DNA of 64,000 nt from Serratia microhaemolytica (GTDB taxonomy: Bacteria > Pseudomonadota > Gammaproteobacteria > Enterobacterales > Enterobacteriaceae), in NCBI RefSeq assembly GCF_004011885.1, contig NZ_SBEF01000009.1, positions 34,993 to 98,992 of the forward strand. Reading direction: 5' to 3'. This document shows, in pieces, positions 20,387 through 29,086 of the stretch (the first letter of the stretch is position 1; each line of letters starts with the position of its first letter). A model generated the notes under the pieces. It did not search any database, was not told the origin of the DNA, and saw only the letters and a program-made list of their open reading frames with translations. Both the position numbers and the translations under genes were made by a program.

Positions 20387-21739
20387 TTAGCGCATGGTCA
20401 CAAACTCTTCCGCTGCGGTTGGATGAATAGCCACGGTGTTATCAAAATCTTTCTTAGTTGCTCCCATTTTGATCGCCACCGCAAACCCTTGTAGGATCTC
20501 ATCCATACCGAAACCAATACCGTGTAACCCGACAATTTTCTCCTCTTCACCGACACAGACCAGTTTCATACGGCAAGGTTGACGATGTTGTGTCACCGCA
20601 CTGTACATGGCAGTAAACGCGGATTTATAGACCTTGACCTGATCATCACCATATTTTTCTCTTGCCTGTGGCTCGGTTAAACCGATGGTTCCAATTGGCG
20701 GATGGCTAAACACCACCGTAGCAATATTGCTGTAGTCGAGGTGCTCATTCGGTTTGTTATTGAACAGCCGCTCAGAGAGACGCCGCCCTGCAGCAACCGC
20801 GACCGGCGTTAGTTCTACAGCACCGGTATTGTCACCAACGGCATAGATGCCTGCGACACTGGTATTCTGGAACTTGTCTACCTCGATGTAACCCTGTGTG
20901 TTGGTTTTCACCCCAGTGACAGCCAGATTGAGGTTATCAGTCTCTGGTTCACGACCGATCGCCCAGATCAGACAATCTACGCTGAAGGTTTTCCCATCCT
21001 CTAGTTGCAGTGTTAGGCTGCCATCAGCGTTTTTCACTACCGACTGCGGGATCGCCTCGGTGTGCAGCATAGGCCCTTCGTTGTTAATCACTTCCAGCAG
21101 TGTCTCTACAATCAGAGGATCAAAATTGCGCAGTGGTGCATGTTTACGCACAAACAGGTGCGTTTCTGCACCCAGTGCATTCAGTACACCGGCAATCTCA
21201 ACTGCAATATAGCCAGCACCGACAATCGCCACCCGCTTCGGCATTGCATCAAGGGCAAAGAAGCCGTCCGAATCGATACCGTACTCTGCTCCAGGAATTG
21301 CCGGAATTGAAGGTCGGCCACCGGTGGCAATCAGAATGTGATCTGCACTGATTTGTTCACCATTTACTTCGATGGTGTGTGCATCAACAAAACGGGCAAA
21401 ACCGCTAATGACATCAACCTTATTCTTACCCAGCACATTGTTATAAGAGGTATGAATGCGTTCGATATAGGCGCTACGGCTGCTGATCAGTTTTTGCCAG
21501 TCAAAGGCGTTCACCGTGGTATCGAAGCCGTAATCGGGGCCATAGAGATGGATAGCCTCAGCAATCTGTGCGGCGTGCCACATCACTTTTTTGGGTACAC
21601 AGCCCACATTGACACAGGTGCCGCCAAGCGCTTTTGCTTCAACAATCGCGCACTTTTTACCGTACATTGCCGCCCGATTGATGGAAGCAATCCCACCGCT
21701 ACCACCACCAATTGCTAGATAATCGTAATGTTTTGTCAT
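20387..21739 (-). CDS. gor: glutathione reductase
   Basis: FAD-dependent, NADPH-linked disulfide reductase that regenerates glutathione in the cytosol. It is 450 residues, as in E. coli. FAD-binding GGGSGG is at residues 11-16, the redox-active disulfide is Cys42/Cys47 in [18 protein letters not shown]-binding [11 protein letters not shown] lies near 175, and the C-terminal catalytic HPTAAEE is intact. It lies downstream of rlmJ on the same strand, a conserved enterobacterial pair. Confidence 0.98.
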   Translation of the reverse strand: MTKHYDYLAIGGGSGGIASINRAAMYGKKCAIVEAKALGGTCVNVGCVPKKVMWHAAQIAEAIHLYGPDYGFDTTVNAFDWQKLISSRSAYIERIHTSYNNVLGKNKVDVISGFARFVDAHTIEVNGEQISADHILIATGGRPSIPAIPGAEYGIDSDGFFALDAMPKRVAIVGAGYIAVEIAGVLNALGAETHLFVRKHAPLRNFDPLIVETLLEVINNEGPMLHTEAIPQSVVKNADGSLTLQLEDGKTFSVDCLIWAIGREPETDNLNLAVTGVKTNTQGYIEVDKFQNTSVAGIYAVGDNTGAVELTPVAVAAGRRLSERLFNNKPNEHLDYSNIATVVFSHPPIGTIGLTEPQAREKYGDDQVKVYKSAFTAMYSAVTQHRQPCRMKLVCVGEEEKIVGLHGIGFGMDEILQGFAVAIKMGATKKDFDNTVAIHPTAAEEFVTMR

Positions 21740-21897
21740 CTTGGTTTTCCGTGAATTGTGTTATTCGAAAGGTAAGCAGTGTAACTGCTTGATCGAGCCT
21801 TAGCGTAAAAATCATATCGATAACTGTGATAACTCGTGCCTATCGGGTATCGCTGAAATTTGAGGCGCTAAGTGAGGGTGCTTAGCGCTGCAACTGT

Positions 21898-22740
21898 TTA
21901 TTCAGCAACTAACCAGTTCACCAGATGATGACCAGTACCTGAAGGCACCAGTACCTGATGCAACCACGGCAGCAAACTTCTCATCTGCTGCTCCAACTTC
22001 CAGGGTGGATTGATCACAATCATGCCGGAGGCGGTCATTCCGCGCTGGCTGTTATCGGGCCGCACGGCCAGTTCAATTTGCAAAATGCGTCGAATGCCGG
22101 TGGCTTCCAGCTCTCTAAACATGCGTTTAATCTGTTGCCGTAATACCACTGGATACCAGAGTGCATAGGTGCCAGTGGCAAAACGTTTGTGGCCTTCGGC
22201 AATACTGCTCACGACCTGTTGATAATCGCTCTTGATTTCATAAGGCGGGTCAATCAGAACAAACCCACGGCGCGATAAGGGTGGCAATTGTGATTTCAGT
22301 TGCTGATAGCCATCTGCACGTTCAACCCGGGTACGCTGATCTTTTTGAAATTCGCGTCGCAGCAATGGGTAGTCGGTTGGGTGTAGTTCAGTCAGATGTA
22401 AGCGATCCTGTGGGCGTAACAGTTGTGCAGCAATCAGAGGTGAACCGGGGTAGTAACGCAGATTGCCAGCGTGGTTGACATGCTGTAGCACCTTCATATA
22501 GGCGCTCATCTCGGCAGGCTGGTCATCCCGTTGCCAAATTCTAGCGATCCCTTCGCGATATTCGCCTGTCCGTTCTGCGTGCAGATCGGTGAGTTGGTAG
22601 CAGCCTGCACCGGCATGGGTATCCAGATAGAGGAAAGGTTTTTCTTTTTCTTTCAATGACTCGATAATCAGACTCTGAACGGTGTGCTTCAGCACATCAG
22701 CATGATTGCCAGCGTGAAAACTGTGACGGTAACTTAACAT
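21898..22740 (-). CDS. rlmJ: 23S rRNA (adenine(2030)-N6)-methyltransferase
   Basis: Methylates A2030 of 23S rRNA during ribosome assembly. The 280-residue protein begins with the invariant MLSYRHSFHAGNHADVLKH and has a SAM-binding YLDTHAGAGCY segment (38-48). The catalytic N6-methyltransferase motif DPPYE is at 164-168. It is followed by gor across 158 bases, and the order rlmJ-gor is that of E. coli. Confidence 0.96.
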   Translation of the reverse strand: MLSYRHSFHAGNHADVLKHTVQSLIIESLKEKEKPFLYLDTHAGAGCYQLTDLHAERTGEYREGIARIWQRDDQPAEMSAYMKVLQHVNHAGNLRYYPGSPLIAAQLLRPQDRLHLTELHPTDYPLLRREFQKDQRTRVERADGYQQLKSQLPPLSRRGFVLIDPPYEIKSDYQQVVSSIAEGHKRFATGTYALWYPVVLRQQIKRMFRELEATGIRRILQIELAVRPDNSQRGMTASGMIVINPPWKLEQQMRSLLPWLHQVLVPSGTGHHLVNWLVAE

Positions 22741-23203
22741 GGTGTCCGATTATTCCTCGTGTGTGCCAGCCAATCTGACATTAACGCAATGCAGCTCAAC
22801 AATTTCGACAGTATATACCTAAAGTGGCAGCAATTGCAGAGCGGTTGTTAGCAGCACTCGGCGAGTAAGCTGGATGATCGCTAGGTGCGACTGCACGTTG
22901 AAAATAGTGATCTCTCTGGATGAGGTGGGTTTATATAACTTATTGATTATTTTGTTTTTGTGATTTAACCGTTGCCCTGATATACCGGGTTTATTGAATG
23001 AATACAGTATGATCAGTTGAACGCTAAAACAGGATTGGTGAAGTAAAAAGTCAAGCTAAAGCAGCAGTAGCAAACACACGCTGCCGAGTGTCTTCCCCTG
23101 CTGGAGTCCGGGAAATCGGAACAGAAGGGAAAGACAGCCTCGGTTCACAGCCAGCGGCTAAAACAGAGCTCAGTGTGACAACTGTGCTGTGAGGGAGTAC
23201 GAC
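22741..23203. other. gltA-rlmJ intergenic region
   Basis: 463 bases between two minus-strand genes, covering the gltA 3' untranslated region and the rlmJ promoter. It contains the nested inverted-repeat element described separately (23084-23143). No coding frame is credible. Confidence 0.5.
23084..23143. other. nested inverted repeats, possible structured RNA
   Basis: Three concentric pairs: CCGAG (23084) with CTCGG (23139), TCTTCCC (23091) with GGGAAAGA (23127, one bulged A), and TCCG (23107) with CGGA (23117). Together they would fold a 60-base segment into a long interrupted hairpin on either strand. On the minus strand it lies about 60 bases past the gltA stop. No match to a riboswitch or small RNA that I know. 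Confidence 0.4.
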
Positions 23204-24484
23204 TTATTTCAGTTGTGATTTAAATTCACGCTCAGTGTAGCCAGTGTAAAGCTGGCGTGGACGCGCGATCTTCAGCCCTTCGTGGTGCATCTCGTTCCAG
23301 TGAGCAATCCAGCCGATGGTGCGTGCAATAGCAAAAATGACGGTGAACATTGACGTTGGAATACCGATCGCCTTGAGGATGATGCCTGAGTAGAAATCGA
23401 CATTTGGGTAGAGCTTTTTCTCAATGAAATAGGGATCGTTCAGTGCAATATGTTCCAATTCCATCGCCACTTGCAGCAAGTTATCATCTTTCTTGTTCAG
23501 TTCTTTCAACACTTCATGGCAGGTTTCACGCATCACGGTGGCACGCGGGTCGTAATTCTTGTAAACGCGGTGACCAAAGCCCATCAGACGGAACGAGTCA
23601 TTCTTGTCTTTAGCACGTCGAATGAATTCGGGAATGTGTTCAACCGTCTTGATCTCTTCCAGCATCTTCAGTGCCGCCTCGTTAGCACCACCATGTGCAG
23701 GCCCCCAGAGTGAAGCAATACCGGCGGCAATACAGGCGAATGGATTGGCACCGGATGAACCGGCAGTCCGTACAGTGGAGGTTGATGCATTCTGCTCATG
23801 ATCAGCGTGCAGGATCAGAATACGATCCATAGCGCGTTCCAGCACCGGATTAACCACATATTCTTCGCATGGCGTTGCGAACATCATATGCAGGAAGTTG
23901 CCGGCATACGAGAGTGAGTTTTGCGGATAAACAAATGGTTGCCCAATCGAGTACTTGTAACACATCGCTGCGACGGTTGGCATTTTCGACAACAGACGGA
24001 ACGCGGTGATTTCACGGTGGCGTTCATTACTGATATCAAGAGCATCATGGTAGAAAGCGGCGAGGGCTCCAGTGACACCACACAGCACCGCCATTGGGTG
24101 TGAGTCACGGCGGAAACCACGGAACAGATGTGTGATCTGATCATGGATCATGCTGTGGCGGGTAACCGTGGTCTTGAATTCAGCAAACTGTTCTGGGGTA
24201 GGCGTCTCACCGTACAGCAGGATATAGCACACTTCCAGATATGAAGAGTGCTTTGCCAACTGCTCGATCGGGAAGCCACGGTGCAGTAAAACGCCTTTAT
24301 CGCCATCGATAAAAGTAATTTTTGATTCACAGGAAGCGGTGGAGGTAAAGCCGGGGTCAAAGGTGAAGTAGCCTTTTGAGCCCAATGTCCGAACATCTAA
24401 AACCTTAGGGCCGAGAGTAGGGGTAAGTATGCCCAGTTCGATCGGTTCTTTGCCATTGATATTTAGCGTCGCTTTGTCTGTCAT
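23204..24484 (-). CDS. gltA: citrate synthase, hexameric type II
   Basis: Condenses acetyl-CoA and oxaloacetate to citrate, the entry to the TCA cycle. It has 426 residues (E. coli 427). Catalytic residues His264 (GPAHGGANE), His305 (GFGHRVYKN) and Asp362 (NVDFYSG) are in place, and the N-terminal extension typical of NADH-inhibited enterobacterial enzymes is present. GGAGA precedes the ATG. It is divergent from sdhCDAB, as in E. coli. Confidence 0.98.
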   Translation of the reverse strand: MTDKATLNINGKEPIELGILTPTLGPKVLDVRTLGSKGYFTFDPGFTSTASCESKITFIDGDKGVLLHRGFPIEQLAKHSSYLEVCYILLYGETPTPEQFAEFKTTVTRHSMIHDQITHLFRGFRRDSHPMAVLCGVTGALAAFYHDALDISNERHREITAFRLLSKMPTVAAMCYKYSIGQPFVYPQNSLSYAGNFLHMMFATPCEEYVVNPVLERAMDRILILHADHEQNASTSTVRTAGSSGANPFACIAAGIASLWGPAHGGANEAALKMLEEIKTVEHIPEFIRRAKDKNDSFRLMGFGHRVYKNYDPRATVMRETCHEVLKELNKKDDNLLQVAMELEHIALNDPYFIEKKLYPNVDFYSGIILKAIGIPTSMFTVIFAIARTIGWIAHWNEMHHEGLKIARPRQLYTGYTEREFKSQLK

Positions 24485-25191
24485 TTACACTCTCCTTAAG
24501 CGCTTTATTTTAAAACCTCTAACAACTGGAATAGCTTAAAATCTCAATAGTTTGTCCACCATGTAGACTATTTACCCAATAGTTTGGTGGGCAGACTGAC
24601 TCTGTGAACAGCGTTACCGATATTGCAGTGGGGCACAGAGCGCTAACCAGGCGAAAGAGGACGATTTATAAATCATCATTAATAACTCTTTAATGCCTAC
24701 CACACCGAATCTTGCCGGTGTATTAATTTAGAGGCTATCCCATTAGGTCGATTATCAGTTGTTGTCTCGCGGCAGTGCGCCAAATTCTCCGATACTGGCA
24801 ACACACTGTGATTGCTGCACGCTGCCGGTGACTAAACTGGTGAGCGCCGATGAGGCCCACTGGAATAGGCTCTATGGTTTACCAGAGGTAGAACTCTACT
24901 TTGTACCACTGACTACCGATTTGTAACGTGTTACACGATTAAGTGCAACTGTAACGCTCTGACATCAGCAATAAAATTACTGCTGCTACTGCATGTTAAC
25001 CTGGCGGACAGAGAGAGCATCAGCAGTTAGCTAAGATGCTAACAAACTGTTATTTTTGATGGTTTATTGTTTTTATCACACGGGTTTATCGTCACTGAAA
25101 GCGTGCAGTCAGATAATATCCTTACTACTTGTAAGGTATATGTTGCCCAGATGTCAAACAAGATTATCTATTTTGTGCTAAATGTGATAAT
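24485..25191. promoter_or_regulatory. gltA-sdhC divergent control region, gltA side
   Basis: About 700 bases of the 920-base gap between gltA and sdhC. In E. coli this region carries promoters and ArcA and CRP binding sites for both operons; here it is longer, with AT-rich tracts near 24660 and 25030-25090. No coding frame is credible. I could place sites only near the sdhC end. Confidence 0.45.
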
Positions 25192-25207
25192 CGTGATCAA
25201 AATCACT
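25192..25207 (+). promoter_or_regulatory. CRP-type site upstream of sdhC
   Basis: CGTGATCAAAATCACT matches the TGTGA-N6-TCACA consensus except at the outermost base of each arm. Its centre is about 80 bases before the transcription start predicted from the -10 element at 25268. A further TGTGA half-site is at 25183. Activation of sdh by cAMP-CRP is known in E. coli. Confidence 0.6.
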
Positions 25208-25267
25208 GTTCGAGGCAAATGTTGCCAAAGCGATTGTGGGGTAATTGTAATGGGAATGTGAACCTCC

Positions 25268-25300
25268 TATACTGCCGCCAGGTCTCCAGATTACCCTGAA
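25268..25300 (+). promoter_or_regulatory. sdhCDAB promoter -10 and start region
   Basis: TATACT at 25268-25273 followed by GCCGCCAGGTCTCC closely matches, from memory, the E. coli sdh promoter and first transcribed bases. Start of transcription is predicted near 25280, leaving a leader of about 125 bases. Near the gene the leader again matches E. coli (GGGAAATAATAAGA at 25367). Confidence 0.65.
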
Positions 25301-25405
25301 AAAGGAGCGCCCAACGTTGATTTTTCGTTTCAACGTTGTCTGAAACCCGGCTAGCGGGCAGAGAAAGGGAAATAATAAGACAACAAGAGCGGTGTAGGTA
25401 ACAGT

Positions 25406-25783
25406 GTGAAAAAACAAAGGCCTGTAAATCTGGATTTGAAAACGATCCAGTTTCCTGTAACAGCGATTGCGTCCATCTTACATCGGGTTTCTGGCGTGAT
25501 AATTTTTCTATCCGTTGGCATTCTCCTGTGGTTGTTGCACCTGTCGCTCTCATCTCAAGAAAGTTTTCAGCAAGTTCAAACGATAATCGATAGTCTGTTC
25601 GTCAAGTTGATTATCTGGGGCATCTTAACGGCATTGGCTTATCATATTTGCGCCGGTATCCGTCATTTATTGATGGATTTTGGCTATCTTGAAGAGAGTT
25701 TGATTGCCGGAACCCGTTCAGCTCAGGCTGTGCTGGTTATCACCATCGTGTTATCACTGTTAGCGGGGATACTGGTATGGTAA
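25406..25783 (+). CDS. sdhC: succinate dehydrogenase cytochrome b556 subunit
   Basis: Membrane anchor of complex II; with SdhD it holds heme b and the ubiquinone site in the inner membrane. The 125 residues run [27 protein letters not shown] (with the quinone-site Ser and Arg), three membrane helices and the heme ligand His in [17 protein letters not shown]. No ATG is available upstream; I start at GTG 25406 with AGGT nearby, five residues shorter than the E. coli N-terminus. It overlaps sdhD by seven bases. Confidence 0.94.
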   Translation: MKKQRPVNLDLKTIQFPVTAIASILHRVSGVIIFLSVGILLWLLHLSLSSQESFQQVQTIIDSLFVKLIIWGILTALAYHICAGIRHLLMDFGYLEESLIAGTRSAQAVLVITIVLSLLAGILVW

Positions 25784-26121
25784 ACAACGGTTCGGCACTA
25801 GGACGTAACGGTGTGCATGACTGGTTATTACTGCGTGCCTCAGCTATCGTCATCGCCCTGTATGTTATCTATTTGCTCGCTTTCATCATCACCTCTGAAA
25901 TCACCTACCAGAACTGGCAAGCATTTTTTGCCTTCTATCCGACCAAAGTGTTCACTCTGCTGACTTTGCTGGCGGTGCTAGTGCATGTCTGGATTGGTAT
26001 CTGGCAAGTACTGACTGACTATATCAAGCCGTTAGCACTGCGGTTGCTGCTGCAACTGGTCACGGTATTGATGTTGCTGGTCTATCTGCTGTTCGGAACC
26101 CTTGTTGTGTGGAGTGTTTGA
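25777..26121 (+). CDS. sdhD: succinate dehydrogenase membrane anchor subunit
   Basis: Second membrane anchor of complex II. The 114 residues begin [21 protein letters not shown] and include the heme-binding region with [20 protein letters not shown], with three membrane helices. Its TGA overlaps the sdhA ATG by one base, so translation is likely coupled. Confidence 0.95.
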   Translation: MVNNGSALGRNGVHDWLLLRASAIVIALYVIYLLAFIITSEITYQNWQAFFAFYPTKVFTLLTLLAVLVHVWIGIWQVLTDYIKPLALRLLLQLVTVLMLLVYLLFGTLVVWSV

Positions 26122-27887
26122 TGAAACTGCCTGTCAGAGAGTTTGATGCTGTTGTTATTGGTGCTGGTGGTGCAGGTATGCGCGCGGCACTACAGATTTC
26201 GCAAGCTGGGTCGAGTTGTGCCCTGCTATCGAAAGTCTTTCCTACCCGTTCCCACACTGTTTCTGCCCAAGGCGGAATTACTGTGGCACTCGGCAATAGC
26301 CACCAGGATAACTGGGAATGGCACATGTACGACACGGTGAAGGGATCAGACTATATTGGCGATCAGGATGCCATTGAATACATGTGTAAAACTGGCCCAG
26401 AGGCAATCCTCGAGCTGGAACACATGGGCCTGCCGTTCTCCCGCCTGGATGATGGTCGTATCTATCAACGCCCATTCGGTGGGCAGTCACTCAATTTTGG
26501 TGGTGAGCAAGCAGCACGCACAGCTGCTGCGGCCGACCGCACCGGTCACGCATTGCTGCACACGCTCTATCAGCAAAACCTGAAAAACAAAACCACCATT
26601 TTTTCTGAGTGGTATGCGCTCGATCTGGTGAAGAATCAGGATGGCGCTGTAGTCGGTGTCACAGCACTCAGCATTGAGAGCGGTGAAGTAGTCTATTTCA
26701 AAGCGAAAGCGACCATTCTCGCCACTGGTGGTGCCGGGCGCATTTACCAATCAACCACCAATGCCCATATCAATACTGGCGACGGGGTTGGCATGGCGCT
26801 GCGTGCCGGCGTGCCGGTACAGGATATGGAGATGTGGCAGTTCCATCCGACCGGTATTGCTGGCGCAGGCGTATTAGTGACTGAGGGTTGCCGTGGTGAA
26901 GGCGGATATCTGCTGAACAAGCATGGTGAACGCTTTATGGAACGTTACGCACCGAATGCCAAAGATTTGGCTGGGCGTGATGTTGTTGCTCGGTCAATTA
27001 TGATTGAGATCCGTGAAGGGCGTGGTTGTGATGGCCCGTGGGGGCCGCATGTCAAATTGAAACTGGATCACCTGGGCAAGGAAGTGCTTGAGTCTCGTCT
27101 GCCAGGGATCCTTGAGCTATCACGCACTTTTGCTCATGTCGATCCGGTTAAAGAACCGATACCGGTGATCCCAACCTGCCACTACATGATGGGCGGTATC
27201 CCAACCAAAGTGACTGGTCAAGCGTTACGCGTGAATGAGAACGGTGAAGATGTTGTCATCCCTGGCCTGTTTGCTGTTGGCGAGATTGCCTGCGTATCGG
27301 TGCATGGTGCCAACCGCCTTGGCGGTAACTCACTGCTTGATCTGGTGGTATTTGGTCGTGCGGCCGGGCTGCATCTTCAGCAGGCCCTGGCGGAACAGGG
27401 CGAAAGCCGTGATGCCAGCGAATCTGATGTTGAAGCAGGACTGGCACGGCTGAACCGCTGGAACAACAATCGGAATGGTGAAGATCCGGTTGAGATCCGC
27501 AAAGCATTGCAAGCCTGTATGCAGAACAACTTCTCGGTGTTCCGTGAAGGCGAGGCGATGGCAAAAGGTTTGGCAGAGCTGAAAGAGTTGCGTGAACGCC
27601 TACAGAGCGCGCGTCTTGATGACCATTCGCAGGAGTTTAATACCCAACGTGTTGAGTGTTTAGAGCTGGATAACCTGATGGAGACCGCTTACGCCACAGC
27701 CGTTTCAGCGAATTTCCGCACTGAAAGCCGTGGTGCGCATAGCCGTTTCGACTATCCGGAGCGTGATGATTCACAGTGGCTCTGCCACTCACTCTATCTA
27801 CCGCAAACCTCGAGCATGACTCGCCGCGCAGTAAACATGCAGCCTAAGTTGCGTGCGGCATTCCCGCCGAAAGTGCGTTCTTATTAA
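26121..27887 (+). CDS. sdhA: succinate dehydrogenase flavoprotein subunit
   Basis: Catalytic subunit of complex II that oxidises succinate to fumarate through covalently bound FAD. Its 588 residues equal the E. coli protein. GAGGAGM (14-20) binds FAD, His45 in [11 protein letters not shown] is the FAD attachment site, and the catalytic region includes [11 protein letters not shown] and the GRDVVARS Arg. The start at 26121 ([11 protein letters not shown]) fits the family; a frame four codons longer is spurious. Confidence 0.98.
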   Translation: MKLPVREFDAVVIGAGGAGMRAALQISQAGSSCALLSKVFPTRSHTVSAQGGITVALGNSHQDNWEWHMYDTVKGSDYIGDQDAIEYMCKTGPEAILELEHMGLPFSRLDDGRIYQRPFGGQSLNFGGEQAARTAAAADRTGHALLHTLYQQNLKNKTTIFSEWYALDLVKNQDGAVVGVTALSIESGEVVYFKAKATILATGGAGRIYQSTTNAHINTGDGVGMALRAGVPVQDMEMWQFHPTGIAGAGVLVTEGCRGEGGYLLNKHGERFMERYAPNAKDLAGRDVVARSIMIEIREGRGCDGPWGPHVKLKLDHLGKEVLESRLPGILELSRTFAHVDPVKEPIPVIPTCHYMMGGIPTKVTGQALRVNENGEDVVIPGLFAVGEIACVSVHGANRLGGNSLLDLVVFGRAAGLHLQQALAEQGESRDASESDVEAGLARLNRWNNNRNGEDPVEIRKALQACMQNNFSVFREGEAMAKGLAELKELRERLQSARLDDHSQEFNTQRVECLELDNLMETAYATAVSANFRTESRGAHSRFDYPERDDSQWLCHSLYLPQTSSMTRRAVNMQPKLRAAFPPKVRSY

Positions 27888-27903
27888 TTGCGGAGCAAAA
27901 GTG

Positions 27904-28620
27904 ATGAAAGTTGAATTTTCTATCTATCGCTACAACCCGGATGTTGATGACGCGCCACACATGCAGGATCACCAACTGGAGGTGGAAGAAGGGCGTGACA
28001 TGATGCTGCTCGATGCATTGATCCTGCTGAAAGAGCAAGATCCGACCCTGGCTTTTCGCCGTTCTTGCCGTGAAGGTGTCTGTGGTTCAGACGGCATCAA
28101 CATGAACGGTAAAAATGGCTTGGCTTGTGTCACCCCACTCTCCGCTCTGCGCAAAGGCAACAACAAAGTGGTCATTCGCCCACTACCAGGGTTACCGGTG
28201 ATCCGCGATCTGGTGGTAGATATGGGACAGTTTTACGCACAGTATGAAAAAATCAAACCGTTCCTGCTCAATGATGGTAAAACGCCGCCAGCGCGTGAAT
28301 ATCTGCAATCGCCAGAAGAACGATCAAAATTGGATGGGTTGTATGAGTGTATTCTCTGCGCCTGTTGTTCAACCTCTTGCCCATCATTTTGGTGGAACCC
28401 AGACAAATTTGTTGGCCCGGCTGGATTATTGGCGGCTTACCGCTTCCTGATTGATAGCCGAGACACCGAAACGGCGGCACGTTTAGATGGTTTAGATGAC
28501 GCATTTAGTGTTTTTCGCTGTCATGGCATTATGAACTGTGTCAATGTTTGCCCGAAGGGATTAAACCCGACCCGAGCAATTGGACACATTAAATCGATGT
28601 TGTTACAGCGTGGTGCCTAA
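27904..28620 (+). CDS. sdhB: succinate dehydrogenase iron-sulfur subunit
   Basis: Electron-transfer subunit of complex II carrying 2Fe-2S, 4Fe-4S and 3Fe-4S clusters between FAD and quinone. It is 238 residues, as in E. coli. The 2Fe-2S ligands are in SCREGVCGSDG and later GLAC; the C-terminal cluster motifs are CILCACCSTSCP and CHGIMNCVNVCPKGLNP. I start at ATG 27904, eight bases after GGAG, where family similarity begins. Confidence 0.97.
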   Translation: MKVEFSIYRYNPDVDDAPHMQDHQLEVEEGRDMMLLDALILLKEQDPTLAFRRSCREGVCGSDGINMNGKNGLACVTPLSALRKGNNKVVIRPLPGLPVIRDLVVDMGQFYAQYEKIKPFLLNDGKTPPAREYLQSPEERSKLDGLYECILCACCSTSCPSFWWNPDKFVGPAGLLAAYRFLIDSRDTETAARLDGLDDAFSVFRCHGIMNCVNVCPKGLNPTRAIGHIKSMLLQRGA

Positions 28621-29086
28621 CTGAAACTGAATCTCTGTTCCGGTGATACCCTCTCGGCTGGCATAATAGCCCAGCGTGATGGTTGTACCGGGCAGCTTCT
28701 GTTTTCTGACGACGGTTTTACGCATATTAGAAGTAAACGGAGAGAAGCTCTAAAAACTGGCCTGTGATTGCGATCACAAATAATCACAAGATTTCTTGCC
28801 AATGTTTAGAGATTCATTGCAGGAGCATACTGTTCCAAAAAGAGCATGTATTAGGCCTCTGTTATAACTGCCGCCGAGCAAATTATCGGCGATACTATGC
28901 TGACTGCGCTGGTTATTGGTAGTGGCTTCAGAAGCGATATTATTAGCATGCCAAATGGATTGTTTTCTATTAAAAATTGTTGTCCATCAAAAATTGTTTT
29001 CTATGACCAACCGAAACACGGTTACACGTGTACGGTGATGATATTAACCACGGCAAAACGAATGCTTTAAAGCGTAAGGGATCATA
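28621..29086 (+). promoter_or_regulatory. sdhB-sucA intergenic region
   Basis: 466 bases with no credible gene. Contains the CRP-type site at 28763 and a TATAAC element at 28863 that could be a -10 of an internal suc promoter about 210 bases before sucA. In E. coli sucABCD is read both from the sdh promoter and from a weaker internal one. Confidence 0.45.
28763..28778 (+). promoter_or_regulatory. perfect CRP consensus site upstream of sucA
   Basis: TGTGATTGCGATCACA carries both TGTGA and TCACA half-sites at exact six-base spacing. The centre is at 28770.5, about 104 bases before a start predicted from TATAAC at 28863-28868. Binding is inferred from sequence alone. Confidence 0.65.

Noticed and set aside
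23084..23160. Cobalamin or molybdenum-cofactor riboswitch
   Set aside because: The nested stems are present, but the conserved core sequences of those classes are not.
25067..25261. 64-codon frame upstream of sdhC
   Set aside because: Overlaps the CRP site and promoter region; no family resemblance.
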